From: Smithella sp. ME-1 | GTDB taxonomy: Bacteria > Desulfobacterota > Syntrophia > Syntrophales > Smithellaceae | Length of the DNA: 6,135 bases | Assembly (NCBI GenBank): GCA_000495415.1 | Contig: AWGX01001018.1 | Coordinates: forward strand, 1 to 6,135 | Reading direction: 5' to 3' | Part shown: positions 1-6,104 of the stretch, in pieces | Position numbering within the stretch: the stretch's first letter is position 1 | Layout: the number at the start of each line of letters is the position of its first letter | Program-made: the position numbers and the translations under genes | Notes under the pieces: model-generated | Databases searched by the model: none | The model's input: the letters and a program-made list of their open reading frames with translations, nothing else | Told to the model about the DNA's origin: nothing

Positions 1-1
1 C

Positions 2-1393
2 ATGGAAACAGAACTGGGAAAAATTGCCGAGATGATCCAATCAGTCGGCTCGGAGCGCACACCATTACAAAAGCGCCTGGATCAACTTGGTAAATCGCTG
101 GCAATTGCCGCCCTGGCCATTGTGGTGGTGGTTTTTCTTTTAGGTGTCCTGCGTGGAGAAGACTTACGCACGATGTTCTTAACCGGCATCAGTATGGCAG
201 TTGCTGCTGTTCCGGAAGGTTTACCGGCAGTCGTAACAATTGCCCTGGCAGTGGGCGCTCAACGAATGTTGAAGCGCAATGCGCTTATTCGCAAGTTACC
301 AGCTGTGGAAACATTGGGTTCAGTAACCACCATCTGTTCAGATAAAACTGGTACCCTGACCGAAAATCGTATGACGGTTACTCTGGTAGATGTAGCTGGA
401 AATCGCACCGATATGATTGAATCATTGCGTGATTACAGCCCGAGTATGACTGAAGCCGAATCGACTGCTCCGATTATTGATCAGAGCAGCTCATTAGCGT
501 TGATGTTGACCGGTGGGGCGTTGTGTAATGATGCAGTTCTCGAACAAACAGAACACGGTTTTTCTTCTGTGGGCGATCCTACGGAGGGTGCGTTGGTGGT
601 GGCAGCTGTCCGGGCTGGTTTATGGAAAGAAAAACTGGAAGAAGCTTTACCCCGTGTAGCGGAGTTACCATTTGACTCGGACCGCAAACGCATGTCCACG
701 GTGCACAAGATTGAACACCCGGATAAATTACCTCATACACTCAAGTCCTTGATTAAATCACCGGCGTTCCCTGCGGATGAACCATTTATATCTATCACCA
801 AAGGATCGGTAGATGGATTATTGGAGATCTCAAATCGGGTCTGGACCGAAAATGAAATTGTCAATCTGGATCACAATTGGGAAAACCGCATTCAAAAAGC
901 CCATGATGATTTGGCGCAGAAAGGTATGCGTATCCTGGGCGTTGCTTTCCGCCAATGTACAGGCCAAAGCACACAGCCCGAATGCGAGGACATTGAAAAT
1001 AATCTGATCTTTGTTGGCATGTTTGCCATGATTGACCCAGCGCGTTTGGAAGTGAAGGACGCTGTCGCAGAGGCGAACACCGCAGGTATCCGCTCGATCA
1101 TGATTACAGGTGATCACCCCCTGACCGCAATTCACATCGCTAAGGAATTAGGCATCGCGTCCAATGATGATGTGATCACCGGTGCAGAATTGAGCAAAAT
1201 GGATGATATTACCCTGAAAGCGCGGGTTAAAGATACCTCCGTTTTTGCGCGTGTTGCTCCAGAACACAAATTGCGGATTGTCAAAGCATTACAGGAATTG
1301 GGACAGATTGTTGCTCTATCATCTGGATGGATAAATTTTCCAGGTTTAATAAAGCCAGATGTTTATTCTGATCGGTTGACCACGGTTGAATGA
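2..1393 (+). CDS. Cation (Ca2+-type) P-type ATPase, 5' partial and 3' truncated
   Basis: This is the core of a P-type ATPase, a membrane pump that moves cations (probably Ca2+) at the cost of ATP. Residues are counted from the ATG at base 2, which is internal to the family; the true start lies upstream. Visible in order are: the end of the actuator domain (TELGKIA); two membrane segments at about 32-50 and 57-85; the PEGLP ion-site motif at 71-75, typical of SERCA/PMR1-like pumps; the phosphorylation motif DKTGTLT with Asp114; GDPTEGAL at 191-198; the nucleotide-binding KGS at 268-270; and MITGDH at 367-372. Homology runs to GQIVA (residues 434-438, base 1315). The expected TGDGVNDAP hinge and the C-terminal membrane segments are absent. 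The last 25 residues to the stop at 1393 are unrelated and lie antisense to the PAS gene. The product should be non-functional. Metal specificity is inferred from PEGLP only. Confidence 0.9.
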   Translation: METELGKIAEMIQSVGSERTPLQKRLDQLGKSLAIAALAIVVVVFLLGVLRGEDLRTMFLTGISMAVAAVPEGLPAVVTIALAVGAQRMLKRNALIRKLPAVETLGSVTTICSDKTGTLTENRMTVTLVDVAGNRTDMIESLRDYSPSMTEAESTAPIIDQSSSLALMLTGGALCNDAVLEQTEHGFSSVGDPTEGALVVAAVRAGLWKEKLEEALPRVAELPFDSDRKRMSTVHKIEHPDKLPHTLKSLIKSPAFPADEPFISITKGSVDGLLEISNRVWTENEIVNLDHNWENRIQKAHDDLAQKGMRILGVAFRQCTGQSTQPECEDIENNLIFVGMFAMIDPARLEVKDAVAEANTAGIRSIMITGDHPLTAIHIAKELGIASNDDVITGAELSKMDDITLKARVKDTSVFARVAPEHKLRIVKALQELGQIVALSSGWINFPGLIKPDVYSDRLTTVE

Positions 1394-1544
1394 TTTGAGA
1401 ATCAAAATCTGGTTGACGAGAATTCAACCAGGATTGTGCAATGGCGTTGAGATAATAGATCCGGCGGTGTCTATCCAGAACAATGATGGCTTCTTCAAAT
1501 GATGAGAACACCGGATCAAGATTAGTAAATGTCTTATTGTTCAT
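1281..1544 (-). CDS. N-terminal fragment of a PAS-domain protein, 3' truncated
   Basis: The open frame encodes 87 residues. About the first 75 look native: the stretch FEEAIIVLDRHRRIYYLNAIAQ at about 16-37 has the usual opening of a PAS sensory domain (strand, turn, strand, then the YLN helix start). After about residue 75 (base 1320) the frame runs antisense through the ATPase fragment, so the last 11 residues are not native. PAS domains normally sit ahead of a histidine kinase, GGDEF, sigma-54 or HTH output module. None is present, so the output type cannot be told. The ATG at 1544 has a purine-rich stretch (AGAGAAG) a few bases upstream, which supports the start. The gene is divergent from the DUF5680-like gene and convergent with the ATPase fragment. 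The PAS assignment is by motif only. Confidence 0.6.
   Translation of the reverse strand: MNNKTFTNLDPVFSSFEEAIIVLDRHRRIYYLNAIAQSWLNSRQPDFDSQIIQPWSTDQNKHLALLNLENLSIQMIEQQSVPIPVML
1313..1322. other. Junction of two truncated convergent genes (rearrangement breakpoint or misjoin)
   Basis: ATPase homology on the plus strand stops after the codon at 1313-1315. PAS-protein coding on the minus strand is plausible down to about 1320. Neither gene has its 3' part. A deletion joining the two 3' regions, an inversion endpoint or an assembly chimera would each give this picture. No transposon end or target duplication is visible. Confidence 0.7.
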
Positions 1545-1726
1545 CCACTTCTCTACGGAAATGATTCTTTGTGAATTTCCAAATTATCCGTTTGAACTAG
1601 TATACAGGATTACCGGGTTGAGAAAAATATCCTTTCATTTTTGGAAGGTAAGTGTTGATTTCATTATTTTCTCTCATGGAATTTTTCGGGTAGAATCAAT
1701 CTAACCGCTTAATGAAGGATTTACCC
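1545..1726. promoter_or_regulatory. Divergent intergenic region between the PAS fragment and the DUF5680-like gene
   Basis: About 180 AT-rich bases without a credible gene. On the minus strand TATACT (1604-1599) is a good -10 candidate for the PAS gene, but no convincing -35 lies ahead of it. On the plus strand TAGAAT (1691-1696) is a good -10 candidate for the DUF5680-like gene and would put transcription start near 1703, about 24 bases before the ATG; its -35 is also weak. The promoter calls rest on consensus matching by eye. Confidence 0.35.
1715..1719 (+). promoter_or_regulatory. Ribosome binding site that decides the DUF5680-like start
   Basis: AAGGA sits seven bases before the ATG at 1727 and lies within the coding part of the longer alternative beginning at 1712. 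This favours the shorter protein. Confidence 0.55.
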
Positions 1727-2197
1727 ATGACCGTTAATATTTATGATGTCCAATTTGTAAAATTCCTGATCAAAGCCAAACAAAACACCTATGCCGGCAG
1801 CGGATTTCTCAGCCAGGCATCCCGTACTGGTTCCAAGGATCTGTCTTTTCGCGAAGGTGATTGGCATTATCTGGATACCTATCTGGGTGATTTTCACTTT
1901 ATCGGAGAAGAAGCCGTCTGGTATCAGCAAATACCCGTCTGGGGCATGAATTATTATGGGCGTATGCTGGTAGAGAAAATTCCGCAGGGATTTGGTGAAT
2001 TTCTGAAATCAGCTTTATTGCAGGTTCCTCCGGAAATACCATTTCGTGGACCGGAAGAATTGATCGAACCTGATTTTACCTATACCTGTTCAGTTGAAGG
2101 CAGCCTGGAGTGTTTTCGTGGACGCGAATTTATCAGCTATAAAGGGAAACGCATCTACCAGTTGTATTTCCATGGCGGTGAAATTTCGTCAAATTGA
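1727..2197 (+). CDS. DUF5680-like domain protein
   Basis: This is a small, probably cytoplasmic protein of 156 residues without signal peptide or membrane segment. It matches what I remember of the DUF5680 family: an opening FLIKAKQNTYAG, then the conserved core FREGDWHYLDTYLGDFHFIGEE, then VWGMNYYGRM, PEEL and a closing YQLYFHGGEI. The family has no established biochemical function that I know of. The aromatic- and glycine-rich pattern suggests a compact beta-rich fold. The ATG at 1727 is preferred over the in-frame ATG at 1712 because an AAGGA ribosome binding site (1715-1719) lies about seven bases ahead of it, inside the longer version. The length fits a single-domain member. The gene stands alone: the upstream gene is divergent and the downstream pair convergent, so its context gives no hint of a role. 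The family name is from memory and should be confirmed. Confidence 0.75.
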   Translation: MTVNIYDVQFVKFLIKAKQNTYAGSGFLSQASRTGSKDLSFREGDWHYLDTYLGDFHFIGEEAVWYQQIPVWGMNYYGRMLVEKIPQGFGEFLKSALLQVPPEIPFRGPEELIEPDFTYTCSVEGSLECFRGREFISYKGKRIYQLYFHGGEISSN

Positions 2198-2247
2198 TGA
2201 TAAGAAAATTAGCAGTCAGAGTGTTTTGTTGAGATGATACGTTCAGT
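2198..2247. other. Short gap between convergent genes, no feature seen
   Basis: Fifty bases between the DUF5680-like stop and the stop of the 82-residue gene. I see no stable hairpin with a T-run on either strand, so no terminator is called for either transcript. Confidence 0.4.
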
Positions 2248-2496
2248 TTATGGTTCCAAAAGATCCTTCATTGGATATACATAAACTGTAAATTGATCAA
2301 AATCATTAATGATGCCATATTGTTTGAGCATCATCAGTTCAATATCCTTCACGACATAGGTGAATTCATTCTCTTCCAGCTCAACTTTCTCACCGGTATA
2401 GATATCCTGATAGATATTTTTTCCCCAATCAATCACACAATTCCCCTTTTGCGTTACCAGGACGAAATGTCTTGAAACGGGCACACCATCAGGCAT
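2248..2496 (-). CDS. Hypothetical 82-residue protein coupled to the Rrf2 regulator
   Basis: I do not recognise this protein. It is short, acidic in its middle (EKVELEENEF), has one cysteine (in GNCVIDWG) and no membrane segment or signal peptide. The alternation in VSRHFVLVTQ, EFTYVV and FTVYVYPM suggests a beta-rich small domain. It is probably a real gene. Its ATG is preceded by a strong AGGAG (2507-2503) about six bases away, and the regulator's TAG stop (2508-2506) overlaps that site, an arrangement typical of translational coupling. It is therefore the second gene of an operon with the Rrf2-family regulator and should be made with it. It could be an accessory to the regulator, a redox or metal-stress protein, or unrelated cargo; the sequence does not say. 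Confidence 0.7.
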   Translation of the reverse strand: MPDGVPVSRHFVLVTQKGNCVIDWGKNIYQDIYTGEKVELEENEFTYVVKDIELMMLKQYGIINDFDQFTVYVYPMKDLLEP

Positions 2497-2502
2497 GATT
2501 AT

Positions 2503-2508
2503 CTCCTA
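2503..2508 (-). promoter_or_regulatory. Stop codon/ribosome binding site overlap coupling two genes
   Basis: On the minus strand, TAGGAG contains both the TAG stop of the regulator (2508-2506) and the AGGAG ribosome binding site of the 82-residue gene. Ribosomes finishing the regulator stop on the next gene's initiation site, so translational coupling is likely. Confidence 0.7.
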
Positions 2509-2916
2509 ATTCCGGGAATTTTTTACCAGTTGAGCAAAATTTGTTGACTTAAGTTTATTCACCAATTCAATTTGAGCATCCGACCAGATTGGTTGAATCG
2601 GGCAATCATCCCCGAAAGGACAGGCGCCCGAACTGTGCGAGCAGACATTCAGGCTGATGGGACCGTCAATCGCTTCCACTACATCCAATAAGGTGATTTC
2701 TCCCGCATCTCTGGCAAGCGAGACACCACCACGAGCACCACGTGAAGTGTTGATTAAACCAGCGATCGATAATTGAGAAATGATTTTTGCCAGAAACGAT
2801 GGGGGGATTTGTTGTACATCCGCAATCTGGCTGGTCGCTGCACGTACGTCAGAATCCAGCTTTGCCAGATATAGCATCGCACGAAGTGCATAGTCTGCCT
2901 GCCTTGTAATTTGCAT
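2506..2916 (-). CDS. Rrf2-family transcriptional regulator, NsrR-like Fe-S sensor
   Basis: A 136-residue DNA-binding regulator of normal Rrf2 length. The start MQITRQADYALRAMLYLA is the family signature. A winged helix-turn-helix follows (recognition region about 28-52, IPPSFLAKIISQLSIAGL; wing SRGARGGVSLAR at 58-69), then the DVVEAIDGP dimer helix. Cys92, Cys99 and Cys105 (C-x6-C-x5-C) sit where IscR and NsrR carry their Fe-S ligands, so an Fe-S cluster sensing nitric oxide, redox state or iron is likely. Asp8 is present; in NsrR an Asp at this position completes the [4Fe-4S] site, whereas IscR has Arg there and uses a His after the third Cys, which I do not see here. This favours an NsrR-like sensor. 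The ATG at 2916 has a good ribosome binding site (AAGGAAG). The 25-bp dyad just upstream suggests autoregulation. The gene is divergent from the thioesterase gene and leads an operon with the 82-residue gene. Confidence 0.9.
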   Translation of the reverse strand: MQITRQADYALRAMLYLAKLDSDVRAATSQIADVQQIPPSFLAKIISQLSIAGLINTSRGARGGVSLARDAGEITLLDVVEAIDGPISLNVCSHSSGACPFGDDCPIQPIWSDAQIELVNKLKSTNFAQLVKNSRN

Positions 2917-2935
2917 AAGATCTTCCTTTTACTGT

Positions 2936-2960
2936 TAAGTGGGTAAAATTTATCTACTTA
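2936..2960. promoter_or_regulatory. 25-bp dyad, likely operator of the Rrf2-family regulator
   Basis: The arms read TAAGTGGGTAAA and, from the other strand, TAAGTAGATAAA: 10 of 12 positions agree around one central base. The dyad lies 20-44 bases ahead of the regulator's start codon, at or just after the likely transcription start. The inner 23 bp begin with AAG and end with CTT, the same length and ends as the NsrR box I remember from E. coli; IscR type 1 sites are also 25 bp. Placement and symmetry fit autorepression. Confidence 0.65.
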
Positions 2961-2993
2961 TATCAGTTTATTTTACTATAATTTTTAAGGCAA
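2957..2993 (-). promoter_or_regulatory. Candidate promoter of the Rrf2 operon
   Basis: On the minus strand TTGCCT (2993-2988) and TAAACT (2970-2965) are 17 bases apart, each matching four of six consensus bases. TATAAG (2962-2957) is a better -10 but lacks a -35. Either way the promoter abuts or overlaps the 25-bp dyad, as expected for repression. The region is AT-rich, so chance matches are likely. Confidence 0.35.
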
Positions 2994-3054
2994 GTGTTTT
3001 TTATCATCGCCCAAAAATGACATTTCCGATAATGATCCTTTTAGAATTAATAAG

Positions 3055-3070
3055 TGTGAATTTTATCACA
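3055..3070. promoter_or_regulatory. CRP/FNR-family binding site, TGTGA-N6-TCACA
   Basis: A perfect TGTGA (3055-3059), six-base spacer and TCACA (3066-3070) matches the classic CRP-type site. It lies about 70-86 bases before the thioesterase start at 3141 and overlaps a candidate -35 (TTATCA, 3063-3068) that is 17 bases from CATAAG (3086-3091). It could serve the plus-strand gene pair, either as a class II-like activator site or as an operator. Which CRP/FNR-family protein binds it in this organism is unknown. Confidence 0.5.
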
Positions 3071-3140
3071 AATTTGATATTTACGCATAAGAGAAGTGAT
3101 TTTTCCTCGACAGCGCATCATGGCTGAGTATAATTTAAGC

Positions 3141-3569
3141 ATGAAAACTTTCAACTACTCCGTTCCGATTGACGTCCGCTACGGGGATCTGGATCCCCAA
3201 TGGCATGTGAATAATGCGCGTTTCCTGACCTTCCTCGAGCATGCCCGACTCTCTTACCTGATGCACCTGGGACTGTTCGACGGCGAGAACTTCTTCGACT
3301 TCAACCTGATCGTCGCCGATATCCATATTGCTTACCTGGCACCGATCCAGCTCAAACAGAAGGTGGCCGTCTACATCCGCTGCGATCGGATTGGCACCAA
3401 AAGCCTGACCTTCGTTTACGAGATCCGTGATGAAGATACCCAGCAAGTCCTTTCCACCGCCGAGACCATCATGGTGACGTATGACTACCACCAGCAGAAA
3501 AGCATCGTGGTGCCGGATGCGTGGCGCAAGGCGATTGGGAAGCTGGAGGGTGTGGAGTTTTTCCGTTAG
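3141..3569 (+). CDS. Acyl-CoA thioesterase-like hot-dog protein (4HBT / FadM-YbgC type)
   Basis: A 142-residue single hot-dog domain, the usual length for this family, which hydrolyses acyl-CoA thioesters in the cytoplasm as a dimer or tetramer. The active-site motif is clear: VRYGDLDPQWHVNN at about 12-25 with candidate catalytic Asp18, followed by FLEHAR (Glu33) on the central helix. Later strands are NLIVADIHIAYLAPI, VAVYIRCDRIG and AETIMVTYD. Acyl-chain preference cannot be read from the sequence. The ATG at 3141 was chosen because homologs begin only a few residues before the first strand (here FNYSVPIDVRYGDLD). An in-frame ATG at 3120 and a GTG at 3096 would add 7 or 15 residues outside the domain. 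None of the three has a strong ribosome binding site, so the start is uncertain. The M42 peptidase gene follows 93 bases downstream on the same strand. Confidence 0.88.
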   Translation: MKTFNYSVPIDVRYGDLDPQWHVNNARFLTFLEHARLSYLMHLGLFDGENFFDFNLIVADIHIAYLAPIQLKQKVAVYIRCDRIGTKSLTFVYEIRDEDTQQVLSTAETIMVTYDYHQQKSIVVPDAWRKAIGKLEGVEFFR

Positions 3570-3601
3570 CCGGTGCTCTTTAGCAAAAAGGACAACACCG
3601 G
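3570..3601 (+). terminator. Weak hairpin right after the thioesterase stop codon
   Basis: CCGGTG (3570-3575) pairs with CACCGG (3596-3601) across a 20-base loop, starting at the first base after the stop. There is no following U-run, so this is not a good intrinsic terminator. It could be a processing or stability hairpin between two co-transcribed genes, or chance. Confidence 0.25.
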
Positions 3602-3654
3602 TTCAGATCGTCTTTAATCATCCAGAAATCATATCAAAGTATCAATCAGAAAGG

Positions 3655-3659
3655 GGCAC
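3655..3659 (+). promoter_or_regulatory. Ribosome binding site of the M42 peptidase
   Basis: A purine block ending in GGGG lies a few bases ahead of the ATG at 3663 and supports this start. Confidence 0.5.
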
Positions 3660-3662
3660 GCT

Positions 3663-4712
3663 ATGACTCTACCCAGCATTGACCAGGATTACATGCTCAA
3701 CTTCCTGACCGGCTTATTAAACACCCCCAGTCCGACGGGCTTTACCGAAGCAGCCATCGACTACACCGAGCAGGCACTCAAAGCCTTCCCGGAGGTGACC
3801 TGCAGCCGCACCCGTAAAGGTGGATTGCTGGTCAAGTGGAGCGGAGAGCGTGATGACCATCCGCGTGCGATGACAGCGCATGTTGACACCCTGGGCGCCA
3901 TGGTCAAAGAGATTAAATTCAATGGACGTCTGAAATTAACCAAACTCGGTGGTTTCGCCTGGAACACCGTCGAAGGTGAGGGAGTGACAGTTTTTACTTC
4001 AGATGGCAAAAATATTCGTGGTTCGCTCCTGCTGAGCAAATCCTCCTCGCATGTGCATGGTGCTGCCACCGGAGATACCAAACGCGAGGACGACGCCATG
4101 GAAGTTCGTCTGGACGCCATCACCCATAACGCTGAGGATACCAAAACCCTGGGTATCGAGGTCGGTGATTTTGTCGCCTTTGACCCGCGCGTGGAAGTCA
4201 CCAATGGATTCATCCGCAGCCGGCATCTGGATGATAAAGCCTGTGTTGCCAACCTGGTCACAGCCGTCAAAGCCATGCACGATGCCGATCTTAAACCCAC
4301 CCAGACTACCTACTTACTGATCAGCAACTACGAAGAGGTCGGTCATGGCGCATCAGCTGGTTTTCCACCGGAAGTCGAAGAGCTGGTCGCTGTGGACATG
4401 GCCGCCATTGGAGATGGACAGAACTCGGATGAATTCCACCCCACACTGTGTGTCAAAGACTCCGGCGGACCCTACCACCATGGGCTCTCCACCCACCTGC
4501 GCAAGCTGGCAGAGCAACACGAAATCCCCTACAAAGTCGATATATACCCCTACTACGGCTCCGACGGCGAAGCCTACTGGCGTGCTGGAGGGGATGTCAA
4601 AGTTGCCCTCATCGGCCCCGGTGTAGACGCCTCGCATAATTATGAAAGAACGCATATGGATGCGCTGATCGCGACAACGCAGTGGGTGCTGGCGTATTTG
4701 GTGGAAAATTAA
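3663..4712 (+). CDS. M42-family metallo-aminopeptidase (glutamyl aminopeptidase / TET-like)
   Basis: A complete 349-residue M42 (MH clan) peptidase, of normal family length. These enzymes use two metal ions to remove N-terminal residues from peptides and often form large tetrahedral cytoplasmic complexes. All expected residues are present: His73 and Asp75 in TAHVDTLG, bridging Asp190 in RHLDDKA, catalytic base Glu224 with metal ligand Glu225 in NYEEVGHG, Asp245 in VAVDMAAIG, and His325 in GVDASHNYERTH. The segment from about 80 to 175 is the dimerisation/oligomerisation domain inserted in the catalytic fold. No signal peptide is present. Start: the ATG at 3663 has an AAAGGGG ribosome binding site a few bases upstream. 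It probably shares a transcript with the thioesterase upstream, though a functional link is not obvious. Substrate preference (acidic or hydrophobic N-terminus) cannot be told. Codon use is GC-rich, unlike the gene that follows. Confidence 0.93.
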   Translation: MTLPSIDQDYMLNFLTGLLNTPSPTGFTEAAIDYTEQALKAFPEVTCSRTRKGGLLVKWSGERDDHPRAMTAHVDTLGAMVKEIKFNGRLKLTKLGGFAWNTVEGEGVTVFTSDGKNIRGSLLLSKSSSHVHGAATGDTKREDDAMEVRLDAITHNAEDTKTLGIEVGDFVAFDPRVEVTNGFIRSRHLDDKACVANLVTAVKAMHDADLKPTQTTYLLISNYEEVGHGASAGFPPEVEELVAVDMAAIGDGQNSDEFHPTLCVKDSGGPYHHGLSTHLRKLAEQHEIPYKVDIYPYYGSDGEAYWRAGGDVKVALIGPGVDASHNYERTHMDALIATTQWVLAYLVEN

Positions 4713-4748
4713 TATTATCGAAATATAATTATCTCGCATAAATTTACA
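4713..4748. other. Short AT-rich gap between convergent genes
   Basis: Thirty-six bases between the stops of the M42 peptidase and the membrane-protein gene. It is A/T-rich without a convincing stem and T-run. The shift in base composition begins here. Confidence 0.5.
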
Positions 4749-6104
4749 TTAATATACCTTGTAAACTTCTATTTCTTCACTTGAATAAAATTGATAATCC
4801 AATCTTTGAATTAAATTTTGAATCTCAATCAAAGGTGTCGGATTGATACTACATTTTTTATGCAAAACAACATATTTTATATTTAAATTTTGCAATTCAA
4901 TTCTTGTTTGATTTAAATTCGGGAGGTCAAAAAAATTTTTTATTCTATTCAAAGAATTCTCTACTTCTGATGATTTTCTTGTGATACCACCTACAACAGG
5001 ATGTTGGTGAATGGTTGCCAGATAGATTTGTTGTTTGTCACAAAGATAATCTCCAAGAGGTAAATCCAGGATTGCGTAATCATCTTCATCACTTGCTATA
5101 GTAAAATAAAAATCTGGAACAGTTACTGGAGAAACAGGAAATGGGAATGTAAAGTTAACCTCGACTAGAACAGTTAATACAAGAAAGGCTGCAACAATAC
5201 GTTTAAACAATATCCCGTTAATTGATTTTATTAACTTACTAATTCCATATGCTATCAATATGGATAAACCGAACCAAAAAGTCGTCATATATCTACTGGG
5301 GGTTCGGCCAAGGTCCAAAAACGGAATTTTACTAAAATAATAATAAGGCATCGAAAGCCAATATTCTTTTGAGTTGATGGTGAAAGAAAATTGCTCTGTA
5401 ACGAATTTTAAATAAGGGCCAAGAACCATAAAAAACGAGAAAACAGTCAATAAAATGATTTCTAATTTAAAGAATACCTTTTCTTTTAATAAATGTATAG
5501 CACCAATAACAGCAAAAATAAGAATAACCCAACCGATAAAGAATACATTTTCATGCCAGCCAGGTAAGGCAATTGTTTCGCTTAAGTTAAATAAGGAAGG
5601 AAATATTTTCACTAAAAAACTTTCTGGGGGTGGAATAACAAACGAAAAAAGACTGGCTGAATGTTTGATTGCTCCTGGTTGATATAAATAATCAATATCT
5701 CCTTTTATACCCGAAAAAAGCAAAGGTTTATAAAAAGGAACAGCAATAGCTGCCATTAAGAAATTCAATAAAACAAATTGTAAAATATCTGGATTGCTAA
5801 ATCGGTTTTTATTCTTCCGAAAATTAAAAAAGGTTAAGACTATGTAAATAGGTAATAGAGTATAAGCTGTTACTTTGAGATCTATTAATAAGCAAAGTCC
5901 CCCAATGATTCCAGTAATTGTTGCATTTAAATATGTTCTTTTATTTATAAAATTAAAATAACAAACGATGAAAAGCAAAATAGGAAAGATTGATATTTGT
6001 GCTAAATGACCTCCAATAGCATGGGCTATATTGATGCAATTAAATGCAAAAACGATTCCCGCCAATGTAGCAGAAAATTTGTTCTCAAATATTTCTGTAT
6101 CTAC
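4749..6104 (-). CDS. YfhO/GT-C-like multi-spanning membrane protein, N-terminus missing
   Basis: The frame is open from a TGA at 6107-6105 down to the TAA at 4751-4749. It resembles large Chloroflexota membrane proteins of the YfhO / GT-C glycosyltransferase type, which are thought to move sugars from lipid carriers at the cell surface. Landmarks: AGIVFAFNCINIAHAIGGHL and ISIFPILLFIVCYF near the start; at least seven hydrophobic segments; an external loop with HSASLFSFVIPPPESF; ENVFFIGWVILIFAVIGAI; MPYYYFSKIPFLDLGRTPSRY; and a soluble C-terminal domain of about 130 residues after FTFPFPVSPVTVPDF. The first membrane segments and the loop with the catalytic Asp are not present. Homology-like sequence (IFENKFSATLAG) extends upstream of the TTG at 6065, which also lacks a ribosome binding site, so TTG is unlikely to be a true start. 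This is a decayed gene, a frameshift or a sequence error near the window edge. It is strongly AT-rich, unlike all upstream genes, hinting at transfer. Confidence 0.7.
   Translation of the reverse strand, partial: VDTEIFENKFSATLAGIVFAFNCINIAHAIGGHLAQISIFPILLFIVCYFNFINKRTYLNATITGIIGGLCLLIDLKVTAYTLLPIYIVLTFFNFRKNKNRFSNPDILQFVLLNFLMAAIAVPFYKPLLFSGIKGDIDYLYQPGAIKHSASLFSFVIPPPESFLVKIFPSLFNLSETIALPGWHENVFFIGWVILIFAVIGAIHLLKEKVFFKLEIILLTVFSFFMVLGPYLKFVTEQFSFTINSKEYWLSMPYYYFSKIPFLDLGRTPSRYMTTFWFGLSILIAYGISKLIKSINGILFKRIVAAFLVLTVLVEVNFTFPFPVSPVTVPDFYFTIASDEDDYAILDLPLGDYLCDKQQIYLATIHQHPVVGGITRKSSEVENSLNRIKNFFDLPNLNQTRIELQNLNIKYVVLHKKCSINPTPLIEIQNLIQRLDYQFYSSEEIEVYKVY

Noticed and set aside
830..1135. 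Minus-strand open frames of 69-101 residues inside the ATPase
   Set aside because: They run antisense to conserved ATPase sequence (P-type MITGDH region) and show no domain of their own.
2293..2475. Plus-strand 60-residue open frame opposite the 82-residue gene
   Set aside because: The minus-strand gene has a strong ribosome binding site and operon placement, while this frame has neither.
2939..3127. Plus-strand 62-residue open frame in the divergent regulatory region
   Set aside because: It begins inside the dyad, covers AT-rich promoter DNA and has Ile/Phe-rich composition expected from random AT-rich sequence.
3096..3140. GTG (3096) or ATG (3120) as the thioesterase start
   Set aside because: The extra residues (MIFPRQR..., MAEYNLS) precede the domain and have no well-placed ribosome binding site. 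They are not impossible, so the start remains uncertain.
3135..3491. 118-residue minus-strand open frame antisense to the thioesterase
   Set aside because: The plus strand carries the full hot-dog active-site motif; the antisense translation has no recognisable domain.
3761..4300. 179-residue open frame antisense to the M42 peptidase
   Set aside because: It lies wholly within a gene with all catalytic residues intact. Its serine/arginine/leucine-rich composition is typical of the complement of GC-rich coding sequence, and it has no ribosome binding site.
4345..4739. Overlapping open frames on both strands in the 3' half of the M42 gene
   Set aside because: All are shadows of the peptidase frame with low-complexity Pro/Thr/Ser or unrelated translations.
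5455..5682. 75-residue plus-strand open frame inside the membrane-protein gene
   Set aside because: It is antisense to a frame with clear membrane segments and family motifs, and has no recognisable domain.
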